Origin: Arcicella rosea
GTDB lineage: Bacteria; Bacteroidota; Bacteroidia; Cytophagales; Spirosomataceae
NCBI RefSeq assembly: GCF_014204325.1
Contig: NZ_JACHKT010000010.1
Span: 1 to 64,000, forward strand
Length of the DNA: 64,000 nt
Direction: 5' to 3'
In this document: positions 35,362 to 44,496 of the stretch, piece after piece
Numbering within the stretch: the stretch's first letter is position 1
Layout of the letters: every line of letters begins with the position of its first letter
Notes under the pieces: model-generated
What the model saw: only the letters and a program-made list of their open reading frames with translations
Database searches by the model: none
What the model was told of the DNA's origin: nothing
Position numbers and translations under genes: made by a program

Positions 35362-35844
35362 ATGGAAGGTTTAAAAAGAGTAGCGGTTATCTGTGTCCTC
35401 AGAAATGGTTCAAATTTCTTACTACTCAAACGTTTTAAAGAACCCAACAAAGATACTTACGTACCTGTTGGAGGAAAAGTAGATGCTTTTGAGAATCCTT
35501 ATGATGCTGCCATTCGTGAAGTGTGGGAAGAAGCAGGAATAAAACTGCCTGCTATGCGATTTTGCGGTACTTTGGTTGAAACTTCACCCGTAAAATACAA
35601 TTGGATGAGCTTTATTTACGAAGCAGAAATTGAAGTATTTGAACCACCCATTTGTAATGAAGGCATTTTAGAATGGCATAATTTCGAGCATCTCGAAAGC
35701 TTCCCGACTCCCAAAACTGACTTTTTTATCTACGACTATATTTTACAGAAAAAATATTTTGCCTTTAATGCCATTTATGACAAGGAAGTAAAATTACTTT
35801 TTATGAATGAAGAAATGGAAAACAAAGTAGTTTTTGAACAATGA
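35362..35844 (+). CDS. NUDIX hydrolase
   Basis: 160 residues with a perfect NUDIX box at 38-60: G, five residues, E, seven residues, REVWEEAGI (GKVDAFE...REVWEEAGI), which binds the catalytic Mg ions. It cleaves nucleoside diphosphates linked to another group; MutT-like or ADP-sugar-like specificity cannot be decided. It begins directly at the MFS stop and overlaps the next gene by 4 bp (ATGA), so the enzyme belongs to the same pathway as the nucleotidase and TrpF-like isomerase. Confidence 0.9.
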   Translation: MEGLKRVAVICVLRNGSNFLLLKRFKEPNKDTYVPVGGKVDAFENPYDAAIREVWEEAGIKLPAMRFCGTLVETSPVKYNWMSFIYEAEIEVFEPPICNEGILEWHNFEHLESFPTPKTDFFIYDYILQKKYFAFNAIYDKEVKLLFMNEEMENKVVFEQ

Positions 35845-36500
35845 AAATTAAAATCTGCTGTATTTCTTCTCAGGAAGAAGCACAAATAGCCATATCATCA
35901 GGAGCTGATGTGTTAGGATTAGTCGCCAAAATGCCGAGCGGACCTGGTACAATTGATGATATTTTAATTCGAGATATTGTAAGCATTATACCAAAAAACA
36001 TTGATAGTTATTTACTTACGCCTAAAACCAATCCTTATGAAATCATTGAACATCAGCGTTTTACTGGAGCAAGTTGTGTTCAATTAGTAGATACTGTTGC
36101 AATTGAAGATTATCCTATGCTGAGAACGCATTTACCCAATGTAAAACTTATTCAAGTAATACATGTGACGGGCGAAGAGTCGATTCAAGAAGCAAAGAAG
36201 TATGATAAGCTTGCCGATATGATTTTACTAGATTCCGGAAACCCGAATTTAGCCATTAAAGAATTAGGAGGAACAGGTAGAAAACACGATTGGGAAATTA
36301 GCAGAAAAATCGTTGAAAGTGTTTCAATTCCAGTTTTCTTGGCAGGCGGACTCAATCCTGACAATGTTTGTGAAGCTATTGAAGCCGTAAATCCTTATGG
36401 TTTAGATATTTGTAGTGGTGTGAGAAGCAATGGAAAATTAGATTCCGAAAAATTATCTCGTTTAATCAATGCCATTCAAGATAAAATGAAGGATAAGTAA
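35841..36500 (+). CDS. TrpF-like (phosphoribosylanthranilate isomerase-related) protein
   Basis: A 219-residue TIM barrel related to TrpF, which performs an Amadori rearrangement of an N-ribosyl amine. Catalytic-type residues are kept: Cys in KICCISS near the N terminus, Asp in ILLDSGN, and GGTGRKHDW, FLAGGLNPDNV and DICSGVRSNGKLD as in TrpF. The usual SPRxV phosphate/substrate loop is replaced by KMPSGPGTID. No other trp gene is nearby, and it ends a DeoR-nucleotidase-MFS-NUDIX operon. I infer a paralog acting on a different ribosyl amine or sugar-phosphate adduct; a true tryptophan role is possible but less likely. Confidence 0.8.
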   Translation: MKIKICCISSQEEAQIAISSGADVLGLVAKMPSGPGTIDDILIRDIVSIIPKNIDSYLLTPKTNPYEIIEHQRFTGASCVQLVDTVAIEDYPMLRTHLPNVKLIQVIHVTGEESIQEAKKYDKLADMILLDSGNPNLAIKELGGTGRKHDWEISRKIVESVSIPVFLAGGLNPDNVCEAIEAVNPYGLDICSGVRSNGKLDSEKLSRLINAIQDKMKDK

Positions 36501-36505
36501 TCATT

Positions 36506-36542
36506 AAAAAAGCGGTCAAAAGGTAATGTTAACCGCTTTTTT
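36506..36542 (+). terminator. terminator of the DeoR-controlled operon
   Basis: Stem AAAAAAGCGGT with its complement ACCGCTTTTTT around a 15-nt loop, ending in T6, just after the TrpF-like gene. Confidence 0.85.
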
Positions 36543-36633
36543 AATGCCTATATTATTCAATAAATTAATGCCTTTTTGATGTTGGAGGATATACTTACTT
36601 AAAAAAGAAATATCACTACTCAAGAAAGTATTC

Positions 36634-37299
36634 TTAATAAATTGAGCTGTTAGTAATTACTTCATCCGTATGAAAATCATATTTAAAAATAGGATCAATC
36701 TCAGAACAAGCTACTATTTCCATCACTTCATTAATCAAACCTGTTTTCATATCAAAAACCCAACCATGGATATGAGGCATTTGGAAGTACTTCCAAGAAC
36801 GTTGGATGATTGTTGTCTTTGAGAGGTTCTTTACTTGCTCTTCAACATTCAATTCGACCAAACGTCTAAACCTTGCATCTTCATCTGAAATGTTTTTCAG
36901 TTCATAATTATGTTTATCATAAACTTCCTTAATATTTCTCAACCACTTATTGATAAGACCTAAATCACTTGAACCCATCGCTGCCTTTACACCACCACAA
37001 CCGTAATGTCCACAAACAATTATGTGTTTTACATGAAGTACTTCTACCGCATATTGAAGCACCGAAAGCAAATTAATATCCGTATGAACAACTAAATTTG
37101 CTACATTTCTATGAACAAACACCTCTCCCGGCTGTGCATGAGTAATTTCTTCAGCGGGGACTCTACTATCGGCACAACCTATCCACAAAAATTTTGGCTG
37201 TTGGTCTTTAGAAAGTGTCTCAAAATAATCTTCATCTAATTCCAGACGTTCTTTTGCCCATGCTTTATTGGCTAACAGTAATTGCTTATAATCTTTCAT
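36634..37299 (-). CDS. can: beta-class carbonic anhydrase
   Basis: Interconverts CO2 and bicarbonate in the cytoplasm. In the 221-residue protein the zinc ligands Cys42, His98 and Cys101 and the Asp44-Arg46 dyad (CADSRVPAEE, CGHYGCGG) occupy the same numbers as in E. coli Can. The C-terminal length is also typical. It is 14 bp downstream of a SulP transporter gene, a pairing that suggests bicarbonate delivered by the carrier is balanced with CO2 here. It is the last gene of the inorganic-carbon cluster. No terminator-like hairpin is obvious right after it. Confidence 0.96.
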   Translation of the reverse strand: MKDYKQLLLANKAWAKERLELDEDYFETLSKDQQPKFLWIGCADSRVPAEEITHAQPGEVFVHRNVANLVVHTDINLLSVLQYAVEVLHVKHIIVCGHYGCGGVKAAMGSSDLGLINKWLRNIKEVYDKHNYELKNISDEDARFRRLVELNVEEQVKNLSKTTIIQRSWKYFQMPHIHGWVFDMKTGLINEVMEIVACSEIDPIFKYDFHTDEVITNSSIY

Positions 37300-37313
37300 C
37301 TCTTTAATTTTTA

Positions 37314-38903
37314 TTAATGTGATTCTATTTTTGCTTGATAGTGATTGATATCACCTTGTATTTTACGATTCACTTTCTTGAAAATCACGTCAATTCCTTT
37401 ACTTTTAGAACTGTTCTTAAAAGTATAAAGTAGTGTAAAAATATCATGGTCGATAAAATTGGCTCTTGTCCCATCGAATAATACTTCGTCACCTTCCTTC
37501 AAACTCATTAAAATATTTTTGATTCTTGGTTTATTCAAGAAAGATACATCTTTATTAAATTTAACCAATACATTGTTGCCTTCACGAATTACAGAAATCA
37601 CAGAACGAAAATTGGTAAAAACAACAAATAAAAGCCCGATAAAGGTGCCGATAAAAATGCCAAAAAGTAAATCTTTGAAAATAATAATGGCGATAGTACT
37701 TGCAAAAGGAATATACTGATCGTACCCTTCTTTATAAACTCTTTTAAATACAGCTGGATTAGCTAATTTATAACCTATCATTAATAAAATTGCAGCCAAA
37801 GCAGATAAAGGAATCCTATTCATCAACATCGGAATAAAAACTACCGAAGCCAATAATAATACTCCATGAACGATTGAGGACATTCTAGTTTTTCCACCTG
37901 CATAAACGTTTGCTGAAGTTCTAACAACCACAGAAGTAACAGGAAGACCACCCAAAAAACCAGCAATGGTGTTTCCTATTCCTTGAGCTACAAGTTCTTT
38001 ATCTGATGAAGATATACGTTTTAGAGGGTCGATACTATCGCCTGCCTCCAAACTTAAAAGCGATTCTAAACTTCCCACAATTGCCAACGTTATCGCAACA
38101 GTATAAACATGTGGATTACTTAAAAATGAGAAATCTGGAAAGATTAAAACGTTTTTAAAATCTTGAAAATTATTAAAAATAGGCATTGCCACCATGTGAA
38201 TTGGCGAATTCCCTAAAAAGTACTCTGGTTTAGCAATGGCATATATTTCATTGATTGAAACACCCAAAAGCACAGCAGCCAAAGCAGAGGGAAATACTTT
38301 GAAAAAGCTAATATTTCTCTTTGCCGCATAATCCCAGAAAATCAAAAGTGCTAAACAGGAAAACGAAATAATGACAGCACCATAATTGAAATCGACAAAA
38401 GAACGAATTAATTCAGTAATTGTATTTTGATGGTCGGCTACTTGTTCAAATTCAAATTCGCCTTCATAGTCTTGGTCATCTCCTAAAGCATGAGGTATTT
38501 GTTTAAGAATAATTACGATACCAATGGCAACCAACATTCCTTTGATAACACTTTCGGGGAAATATGCACTAAATTTCCCTGCTTTTAGATAACCTAAAAC
38601 AATTTGAATTAAACCTGCTAAAATAACTGCAACAAGAAAACCTGGATAAGAGCCTAAATCTTTAATAGCCGTAGCTACAATTACAGTTAATCCAGCGGCA
38701 GGACCACTTACCGAAATTTCAGAACCTGATAAAATTGATACCACAATTCCGGCTACAATTCCAGAAAGCAAACCAGCAAAGAGGGGTGCTCCTGAGGCAA
38801 GTGCAATGCCTAAACAGAGCGGAAGTGCTACTAAAAAAACAGAAAGTCCAGATTTCCAGTCAGTTTCTAGTAGTGACTTTTGATAATATTTAATTTTTGA
38901 CAT
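37314..38903 (-). CDS. SulP-family anion transporter (bicarbonate candidate), copy 1
   Basis: A 529-residue membrane protein with 10-14 hydrophobic segments. The SulP hallmark segment lies near the N terminus (GLSVFLVALPLCLGIALASGAP), with conserved GPAAGLTVIV and NTIAGFLGGLPVTSVVVRTSANV. A C-terminal STAS domain runs about 440-520. It clusters with beta-carbonic anhydrase (14 bp gap) and the Dab genes, which suggests Na-dependent or proton-coupled bicarbonate uptake as in BicA-type SulPs; sulfate transport cannot be excluded. A second, clearly related SulP lies at 40955. Confidence 0.9.
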   Translation of the reverse strand: MSKIKYYQKSLLETDWKSGLSVFLVALPLCLGIALASGAPLFAGLLSGIVAGIVVSILSGSEISVSGPAAGLTVIVATAIKDLGSYPGFLVAVILAGLIQIVLGYLKAGKFSAYFPESVIKGMLVAIGIVIILKQIPHALGDDQDYEGEFEFEQVADHQNTITELIRSFVDFNYGAVIISFSCLALLIFWDYAAKRNISFFKVFPSALAAVLLGVSINEIYAIAKPEYFLGNSPIHMVAMPIFNNFQDFKNVLIFPDFSFLSNPHVYTVAITLAIVGSLESLLSLEAGDSIDPLKRISSSDKELVAQGIGNTIAGFLGGLPVTSVVVRTSANVYAGGKTRMSSIVHGVLLLASVVFIPMLMNRIPLSALAAILLMIGYKLANPAVFKRVYKEGYDQYIPFASTIAIIIFKDLLFGIFIGTFIGLLFVVFTNFRSVISVIREGNNVLVKFNKDVSFLNKPRIKNILMSLKEGDEVLFDGTRANFIDHDIFTLLYTFKNSSKSKGIDVIFKKVNRKIQGDINHYQAKIESH

Positions 38904-38941
38904 AATATTTAATAACGTAGTAGCTTTAAATCAAATTTTAA

Positions 38942-38999
38942 AAGGGAGTATTCCCTAAAATTTAGTGCAAGATTGAATCTTTCAAATAAAATTTGAAAG
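38942..38999 (-). promoter_or_regulatory. two small inverted repeats before SulP copy 1
   Basis: CTTTCAAAT AAA ATTTGAAAG (38979-38999) is a perfect 9-bp inverted repeat with 3-nt centre. GGGAGTATTCCC (38944-38955) is a shorter one, with A/T-rich flanks. Both lie 40-95 bp upstream of the SulP start and after the stop of the small gene at 39027. They may be a regulator site and a weak terminator. Confidence 0.4.
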
Positions 39000-39026
39000 G
39001 CACAAATACACGTTCTTTAAAATGAT

Positions 39027-39398
39027 TTAAACACGAGGTGGTTGAATAATTACATCAAAATGACCACGAAGGATTCGGGAAGAATAAGAAGAAAACAATG
39101 TGAGGGCTGAATGATAAAAGCTTTCGCTTAAGGTAATGTCTTTATCAAAAACTGAGTAATTATGTAAAATACAAACTACTTTGTAAGCATCAATATCTTC
39201 AGATTCTGGAACATCATCGGTAGCATTTGAAGATGTTTTCTTTTCTGTTTCAGTTTTGTTTTGAACACTTACAATTTTTTCTTTCGGTAAAAAAAAACTT
39301 AAATAATGAATTCCACCTACGCTCAATGCGACAAAATGCAAGGTTGAAACCAAGCAAAAAATCTGAAAAGTAATATAAAATTTACTTTTTGCTCTCAT
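39027..39398 (-). CDS. small membrane-anchored protein, unknown function
   Basis: 123 residues: one N-terminal hydrophobic segment (about 8-33), an acidic, Ser/Thr-rich linker (TETEKKTSSNATDDVPESEDID), then a folded-looking C terminus ending HFDVIIQPPRV. No known domain recognised. It sits between the porin and SulP copy 1 in the inorganic-carbon cluster, downstream of the porin terminator and 123 bp upstream of SulP. A similar architecture is found in the small protein at 47286, and the C termini may be distantly alike (HF-V-R-V / HLFV-R-I). A transporter-associated role is a guess. Confidence 0.55.
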   Translation of the reverse strand: MRAKSKFYITFQIFCLVSTLHFVALSVGGIHYLSFFLPKEKIVSVQNKTETEKKTSSNATDDVPESEDIDAYKVVCILHNYSVFDKDITLSESFYHSALTLFSSYSSRILRGHFDVIIQPPRV

Positions 39399-39484
39399 GG
39401 TTAGGTTTAATTATGTTAGCAAAATTATAACATTTTTGTTCTAAATTTTATACTAAAAGCTATAAAAGATTAAAAATAAAACAA

Positions 39485-39512
39485 AATTGGGTTATCGAAG
39501 CCGATAACCCAA
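39485..39512 (-). terminator. terminator of the Dab-SulP-porin transcript
   Basis: Stem ATTGGGTTATCG with CGATAACCCAAT and a 4-nt loop. On the - strand TTTTGTTTTATTTTT follows. It lies 41 bp after the porin stop. Confidence 0.85.
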
Positions 39513-39552
39513 TCTAACATTAAACCACATACAAACTAAAATATTGTAATCT

Positions 39553-40872
39553 TTAATTGAAAAAGACTTGATATTGCATAATGATACCGCCTTTTCTATC
39601 TGTTGCATTATATTCTCCCGAAGTATTACTTGTATAAACTGGACGACTTTGATAAGCCAATGTCAGCTTAGAAGTATGACCTGAGAAAAGCCAATTAATC
39701 CCTGCATCATAAAATACCATTGGGTCAGCTAATTTTTCATAGTCAGAATATTGAACACTTACGTAAGGCATCAAAGTACCTGCTTTACCCAACATATTAT
39801 TCGCCATTTTATAGCCTACTTGTCCATACAAAGTTTGTCCTGTACCATACAATGGGGCATTGTTTCCAGCACCATTTAATACTGTACTATTTGCATTACC
39901 CGTTGCAGGGTTCAATGGTCCACTTTCTCGGATATAATTTTTCCCGAAATTATAATCAGAAAAAGCAGCATAAGCACTCAAAGCTGTTCCTTTTTCTTTA
40001 TTGATGGGTGCATCATAAAATACATCTACTGCCAATAAAGTCATGGCTGTTTTCAAAGTATCTTTTCCATTATCAGCTAAATGCCACATGGCATCAGGCT
40101 GATAAATAAAACCTGCACCAATGTTAAATACTTTTTTTGTTCCCAAATAAGTACCTACCATATAAGGATTCATGTTTGATTCCTTATCCCAAAATTGATA
40201 TTGAAAATATCCTTGGGTCTGGAATTTAGGTGGCATCGTTGAAAAATTTGAATTCTTCGTCAAAGCGGTAGCAGCATTAAAACCTGCTGATTTTTGAATT
40301 GCCATTGGGTCTGAAAGTGCCAAACGATAATCAAAACCTCCCAATTTCCCTTTAGCATATACGCTTAGTTTTCTTAGGAATTGGTCAGTTACATCATTCG
40401 TTGCTTGTTGGTACAGTGGAGCATCTACTCCCAATTGTCCTCCAACCGCCGCCGCTGCAAAACGAGATAATCCACTCCAGCCTGTTAAGCCTCCACCAAG
40501 TGACAATTTATTTTTCACAACAGCGTATTCGCCAAGTGCATCGTGGATAAAAAAACCTTGTTTACGATCCGATAAAGCATTAAAATTATTCTCTCCTACT
40601 TGTAAATAGATATAAGTACGGTCGGTAATTTGTCCAAATAGTTGTAATCTCAAACGTCGAATACCAATATCTGTCGTAGAAGATTTATCAAAACCGTTAG
40701 TGGTTGAACCCGGGTTATTATCATTATATCGTAACCAAGTTTGGTTCAACAAAGTCATTTTTAGAAATTGAGAACCATCTTGATTCAAATATAATTTTCC
40801 TTCTTTATAGGTTTGAGAAAAGCTGATAGATGATAACATTAGACCAGCCACTAGAAAAAGTATTTTTTTCAT
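39553..40872 (-). CDS. outer-membrane porin-like protein
   Basis: A beta-barrel protein of about 439 residues from the ATG at 40872, which gives a clean signal peptide (MKKILFLVAGLMLSSISFSQ); the frame is open 14 codons further. The body consists of alternating amphipathic strands, with IGIRRLRLQLFGQITDRTYIYLQVG near 60-90 and a C-terminal QYQVFFN ending on an aromatic-plus-polar residue. It resembles phosphate-selective (OprP/OprO) porins. Its location between two SulP genes and Dab genes suggests that it passes bicarbonate or other anions across the outer membrane. This is inference from context. Confidence 0.8.
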   Translation of the reverse strand: MKKILFLVAGLMLSSISFSQTYKEGKLYLNQDGSQFLKMTLLNQTWLRYNDNNPGSTTNGFDKSSTTDIGIRRLRLQLFGQITDRTYIYLQVGENNFNALSDRKQGFFIHDALGEYAVVKNKLSLGGGLTGWSGLSRFAAAAVGGQLGVDAPLYQQATNDVTDQFLRKLSVYAKGKLGGFDYRLALSDPMAIQKSAGFNAATALTKNSNFSTMPPKFQTQGYFQYQFWDKESNMNPYMVGTYLGTKKVFNIGAGFIYQPDAMWHLADNGKDTLKTAMTLLAVDVFYDAPINKEKGTALSAYAAFSDYNFGKNYIRESGPLNPATGNANSTVLNGAGNNAPLYGTGQTLYGQVGYKMANNMLGKAGTLMPYVSVQYSDYEKLADPMVFYDAGINWLFSGHTSKLTLAYQSRPVYTSNTSGEYNATDRKGGIIMQYQVFFN

Positions 40873-40900
40873 GGAAATTAAATGCTGAAAATTTTGGAGA

Positions 40901-40928
40901 TACAGAGTAACCAATTAGCTACTCTGTA
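40901..40928 (-). other. intercistronic hairpin
   Basis: TACAGAGTA and TACTCTGTA form a perfect 9-bp inverted repeat with a 10-nt loop between SulP copy 2 and the porin gene. There is no T tract, so mRNA processing or stabilisation is more likely than termination. Confidence 0.4.
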
Positions 40929-40954
40929 TAATTATTACAAAAAAAGAATCAAGC

Positions 40955-42541
40955 TTAAATTTTTCTTGCTGCCAATTTATGAGCTGAAACAGGCTTATGT
41001 TCGTCGAGTCCGATAATTTTAACTGTACCGCCATTTTCAACATAATCATGTTCAAAATGGTGTAAATTCTCCATTACGGAGTGGTCAACAATTTTCGTGT
41101 TTTTCAAATCAATCGTTACATTGAAGCCAGCAGGAATCGCATCTAATTTAGATTTAATCCCCAAATAGTTAGTAAATACAGCCGATTTATCAATTTCTAC
41201 CAAATAATCATCTCCTTCAAAAGAAACCAATGTAGGTGCTTTGAAAAGAGAAGTAATTGGCAAACCATTCACCAAGTGAATGATGATTTTTAAGCCAATA
41301 CCAGCAGCAATACCTACCAGTAAATCTTCGTATAAGGTAAAGAAAATAGTAATCAAGAAAATAGACAATTGTTCTTTGCCAATTTTGAAAGTATGAATAA
41401 ACTCTTTAGGATGAGCCAATTTAATACCAACAGTAATTAACATCGCTGCTAAAGCTGTGTTAGGAATCAGTTCGATTAAATGTGAAGCCAGTAAAACAAA
41501 ACCTAGGATAAAAAAGCCATGAAAGAAATTTGCCCAACGAGTTTTTGCACCATTATTAACATTGGAAGAACTACGTGCTACCTCTGAAATCATTGGTAAA
41601 CCACCTAAAATTGCGGCTAAAGTATTTCCTATTCCTACGGCAATTAAATCTTTATTAGCATCTGATTTACGACGATACGGATCCAACATATCAATTGCTT
41701 TTACCGTCAGCAGTGACTCTAAAGTTCCTACCAAAGCAAACATTACTACATATTTGATAAACATTCCTGTCTGAGCAAAACCAGAAAAATCTACATTTAC
41801 TTTTATATTTTCCATTAAGTTTCCAATATGAACTAAAGCATAAGCTGGTTCAGTAGTTTGGAAATCCATTGCTAATTCAGCTGGAATTGCTACAATTAGT
41901 ACAACCAAAGGAGCAGGAATCTTCTTGAAAATAGGATGCTTTATAAAAGGCCAGCCTAACATAATAGCCAAACAAACCACGCCTATCAAACTTGCTTTTG
42001 GGTCAAGATGAGCAATAAATGTAGGAATTGCTCCTATCAATGCAATTGGGCCTTTTCCTTTAGTAAGTGCTGGTGCTACATCTAACAAAACAGGAATTTG
42101 TTTTGCAATAATAATCAAACCAATGGCAGCAAGCATTCCATGAATAGCTGACAAGGGGAAAAAATCTGCTAATTTACCTAGCTTGAATACGCCAAAAAGT
42201 ATTTGAACAAGACCCGCAATTACCATAGCACCAAGTGCTAAATGCCAGCCTGTTTCGCCTCCACCAAATTCATTCACCGCTCCTGCCACGATTACAATCA
42301 AACCAGCCGCTGGACCTTTGATAGTAAGCCTTGAGCCCATGATAAAACTAACAACTATTCCACCAATAATAGCGGAAACTAAACCCATAATCGGTGGAAA
42401 TTCTGAAGCTTTTGCAATTCCTAAACTAAGTGGAAGTGCAAGTAAAAAAACTATAAATCCAGATATAGCATCTGTAGAAAAGTTTTCTTTTAATCCTGCG
42501 AGGCCATCAAGCGGAGCAGTCAATTTTGTTTTTACTTCCAT
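40955..42541 (-). CDS. SulP-family anion transporter (bicarbonate candidate), copy 2
   Basis: 528 residues with the same plan as the copy at 37314: FLLALPLSLGIAKASEFPP, GPAAGLIVIVAGAV, NTLAAILGGLPMISEVARSSSNV, many membrane spans, and a C-terminal STAS domain (YLVEIDKSAVF to GTVKIIGLDEH). The sequences differ enough to be old paralogs rather than a recent duplication. It lies 77 bp after DabB and 82 bp before the porin gene. SulP genes beside DabAB are reported in other bacteria; bicarbonate or proton/anion exchange is likely, but the ion is not proven. Confidence 0.9.
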   Translation of the reverse strand: MEVKTKLTAPLDGLAGLKENFSTDAISGFIVFLLALPLSLGIAKASEFPPIMGLVSAIIGGIVVSFIMGSRLTIKGPAAGLIVIVAGAVNEFGGGETGWHLALGAMVIAGLVQILFGVFKLGKLADFFPLSAIHGMLAAIGLIIIAKQIPVLLDVAPALTKGKGPIALIGAIPTFIAHLDPKASLIGVVCLAIMLGWPFIKHPIFKKIPAPLVVLIVAIPAELAMDFQTTEPAYALVHIGNLMENIKVNVDFSGFAQTGMFIKYVVMFALVGTLESLLTVKAIDMLDPYRRKSDANKDLIAVGIGNTLAAILGGLPMISEVARSSSNVNNGAKTRWANFFHGFFILGFVLLASHLIELIPNTALAAMLITVGIKLAHPKEFIHTFKIGKEQLSIFLITIFFTLYEDLLVGIAAGIGLKIIIHLVNGLPITSLFKAPTLVSFEGDDYLVEIDKSAVFTNYLGIKSKLDAIPAGFNVTIDLKNTKIVDHSVMENLHHFEHDYVENGGTVKIIGLDEHKPVSAHKLAARKI

Positions 42542-42618
42542 TTTGAAATTATATTTTTAAATATGTTAGGGACGTTACTCTATGCTTAATTTGAGTTTGA
42601 ACTCAGATAATATATTTT

Positions 42619-44487
42619 TTACGAAGACTTATAAGCTACTTCATGATATGTTTTGATGTGTGGTCCAAGAAAAATTCTTGCGTAAAGTCTAACTACAGAA
42701 ATTCCACCGATAATGAAACTTGAAGAAATCAAAAATGCTAAGAATACTTGGTCTTCGTGAATGTGGCTAAAAATTAAATCTTCACCAATAAAAGTTGAAG
42801 TAATCGGGAAGCCTGTTAAGCCTAAACAGGAAACTAAAAACATCATCGCAAATCTTGGATGTTCATAGACATGTCCATTGAAACGATTCAAATCAAGTAC
42901 TTTTTCGATAGCAGTAAGTTTGCTCAAAGTGAAGTATCCCAACGTTCCCATGATTACGATACCACTCAGGTAAAAAACTGCTTCTTCAACTTTGAAATGC
43001 TCGTTGAATGAAATCGCTAAGGCAATCCAGAAATGATTCATGATGATTAATAGCCAGCTCATTCTTGGATTTTTCCTTTCTGAATAAGATTTCAACACCA
43101 TAATAAACCCAATTAATGAAAACAAACCTGGTAAATACTCATGTAATTCTACCGCTAGATTTTCCTCATTATACAGTAATAGCAATCCAATAAAATACGT
43201 AGGAACGAAAAGAAACAACAGCTTTTTTACTGTTAAAAAGTCTAATTTTCTCCCTACATTTTTCAAGGGTTTCCAAACAATATAATCCATGAATAAATCT
43301 AAATTCCATTCTTTCAAACTCATCATATAAATAGAGTACTCTACTTTTTTAGGGAAAGAATCTTCAATAGTATGGTGACGTGGGACGAAATTGTAAAACT
43401 GTTCACGAATCATATAACTTACAATAGATGGCGAAACAAGTAATTGATACGTTCTCAAGAAAGCATTTCCTGCAAAGTGAAATAATGCCAAATTCTCAAA
43501 ACCTGCTGCTACTTCTATGAAAATTAAACCAATTTGTGCTATCGAAGCATAAGCAATTTGGCTTTTCACCGACGATTGTACTCTTGCAATTAAAGAAGCA
43601 ATGAGACTTGTTGAAAACCCAAGTAAAGCAATGAGGATTCTTACAGAAATTTGATGTTCCCAAAAAGGGAAAGTTCTTACCAAAAGAAAAACGCCTAAAT
43701 GCACCGAAAGCGAACCATAAAAAATAGCACTTGAAGGCGTTGGCCCTTCCATTGCTCTTGGTAACCAAGACGAAAATGGTAATTGTGCAGACTTAACCGC
43801 TGCTGCAACTAATATCATAATCGAAATAAATACGCCCGTAAAACTATGACTTTGCAGATGCTCATGTACTAATTCATAGTTACTCAACTTCAAAAAAGTA
43901 ATATTTTCATGCCATAAATGATGGCTCGCCCACATAGCTAGGATTAAACCAATGTCGCCAATTCTATAAACTGAAAATACTTTAATGGCATTTTTTACGG
44001 GTAAATATCTATCACGATAAAAGGCAATTAATAGAAATGATGAAATTCCAAGAATTTCCCAACCTATAAAAAGCGTTTCAAAGTTTCCAGAAAGTATAGC
44101 TACATTGTAACCTACATAGAAAAATAAAATCGTATTAAAAAAACGTTTATATCCTTGTTCTCTATGAAGATAATAACGACTGTAAATCGTTACGAGAAAC
44201 GTTAAAAATGCACCAACCAACAGATATACAACCGTGATTTTATCAAAACAAAAATCAATCAGAAACTCATACTCTTTGGATTTAAAAAGTACAATTTCCT
44301 TTAAATTAAGCGTTTCATGACCATGTAAAAGCCAATAAACTAAAAAAACAATAAAGCTAATTAAGTGTACTCCTACCGTTGAAAAAGCAGTCCATGACAG
44401 AACACCTTCCATTTTTCGAGGAATTAATAAACTTACTATAAACCCAATGATAGGTATAAGAATAAAAATTTGAAGTATTGAAGTCAT
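42619..44487 (-). CDS. dabB: DabB, membrane subunit of the CO2-hydrating pump
   Basis: The 622-residue protein belongs to the NuoL/MrpA proton-conducting transporter family. Multiple spans are present, with LPFSSWLPRAMEGPTPSSAIFYGSLSVHLG as the conserved proton-channel loop, including the lysine/acid-bearing helices. It stands beside dabA, 9 bp away, and not in a complex I operon, so it is the ion-coupling partner of DabA rather than a respiratory subunit. It energises vectorial CO2 hydration to bicarbonate, using proton or sodium motive force. It is somewhat longer than better known DabB proteins; a C-terminal extension is likely. Confidence 0.9.
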   Translation of the reverse strand: MTSILQIFILIPIIGFIVSLLIPRKMEGVLSWTAFSTVGVHLISFIVFLVYWLLHGHETLNLKEIVLFKSKEYEFLIDFCFDKITVVYLLVGAFLTFLVTIYSRYYLHREQGYKRFFNTILFFYVGYNVAILSGNFETLFIGWEILGISSFLLIAFYRDRYLPVKNAIKVFSVYRIGDIGLILAMWASHHLWHENITFLKLSNYELVHEHLQSHSFTGVFISIMILVAAAVKSAQLPFSSWLPRAMEGPTPSSAIFYGSLSVHLGVFLLVRTFPFWEHQISVRILIALLGFSTSLIASLIARVQSSVKSQIAYASIAQIGLIFIEVAAGFENLALFHFAGNAFLRTYQLLVSPSIVSYMIREQFYNFVPRHHTIEDSFPKKVEYSIYMMSLKEWNLDLFMDYIVWKPLKNVGRKLDFLTVKKLLFLFVPTYFIGLLLLYNEENLAVELHEYLPGLFSLIGFIMVLKSYSERKNPRMSWLLIIMNHFWIALAISFNEHFKVEEAVFYLSGIVIMGTLGYFTLSKLTAIEKVLDLNRFNGHVYEHPRFAMMFLVSCLGLTGFPITSTFIGEDLIFSHIHEDQVFLAFLISSSFIIGGISVVRLYARIFLGPHIKTYHEVAYKSS

Positions 44488-44496
44488 TTTGTATTC

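Noticed and set aside
35841-36500. Plain trpF for tryptophan synthesis
   Set aside because: The phosphate-side SPR loop is changed and the operon carries no trp genes; a paralog is more likely, though not proven.
37314-42541. Recent tandem duplication of SulP genes
   Set aside because: The two proteins share family motifs but differ throughout, including the STAS domain, so they are old paralogs.
42619-44487. NADH dehydrogenase subunit L
   Set aside because: The fold is the same, but the gene stands directly beside dabA and no other complex I genes are near, so DabB fits better.
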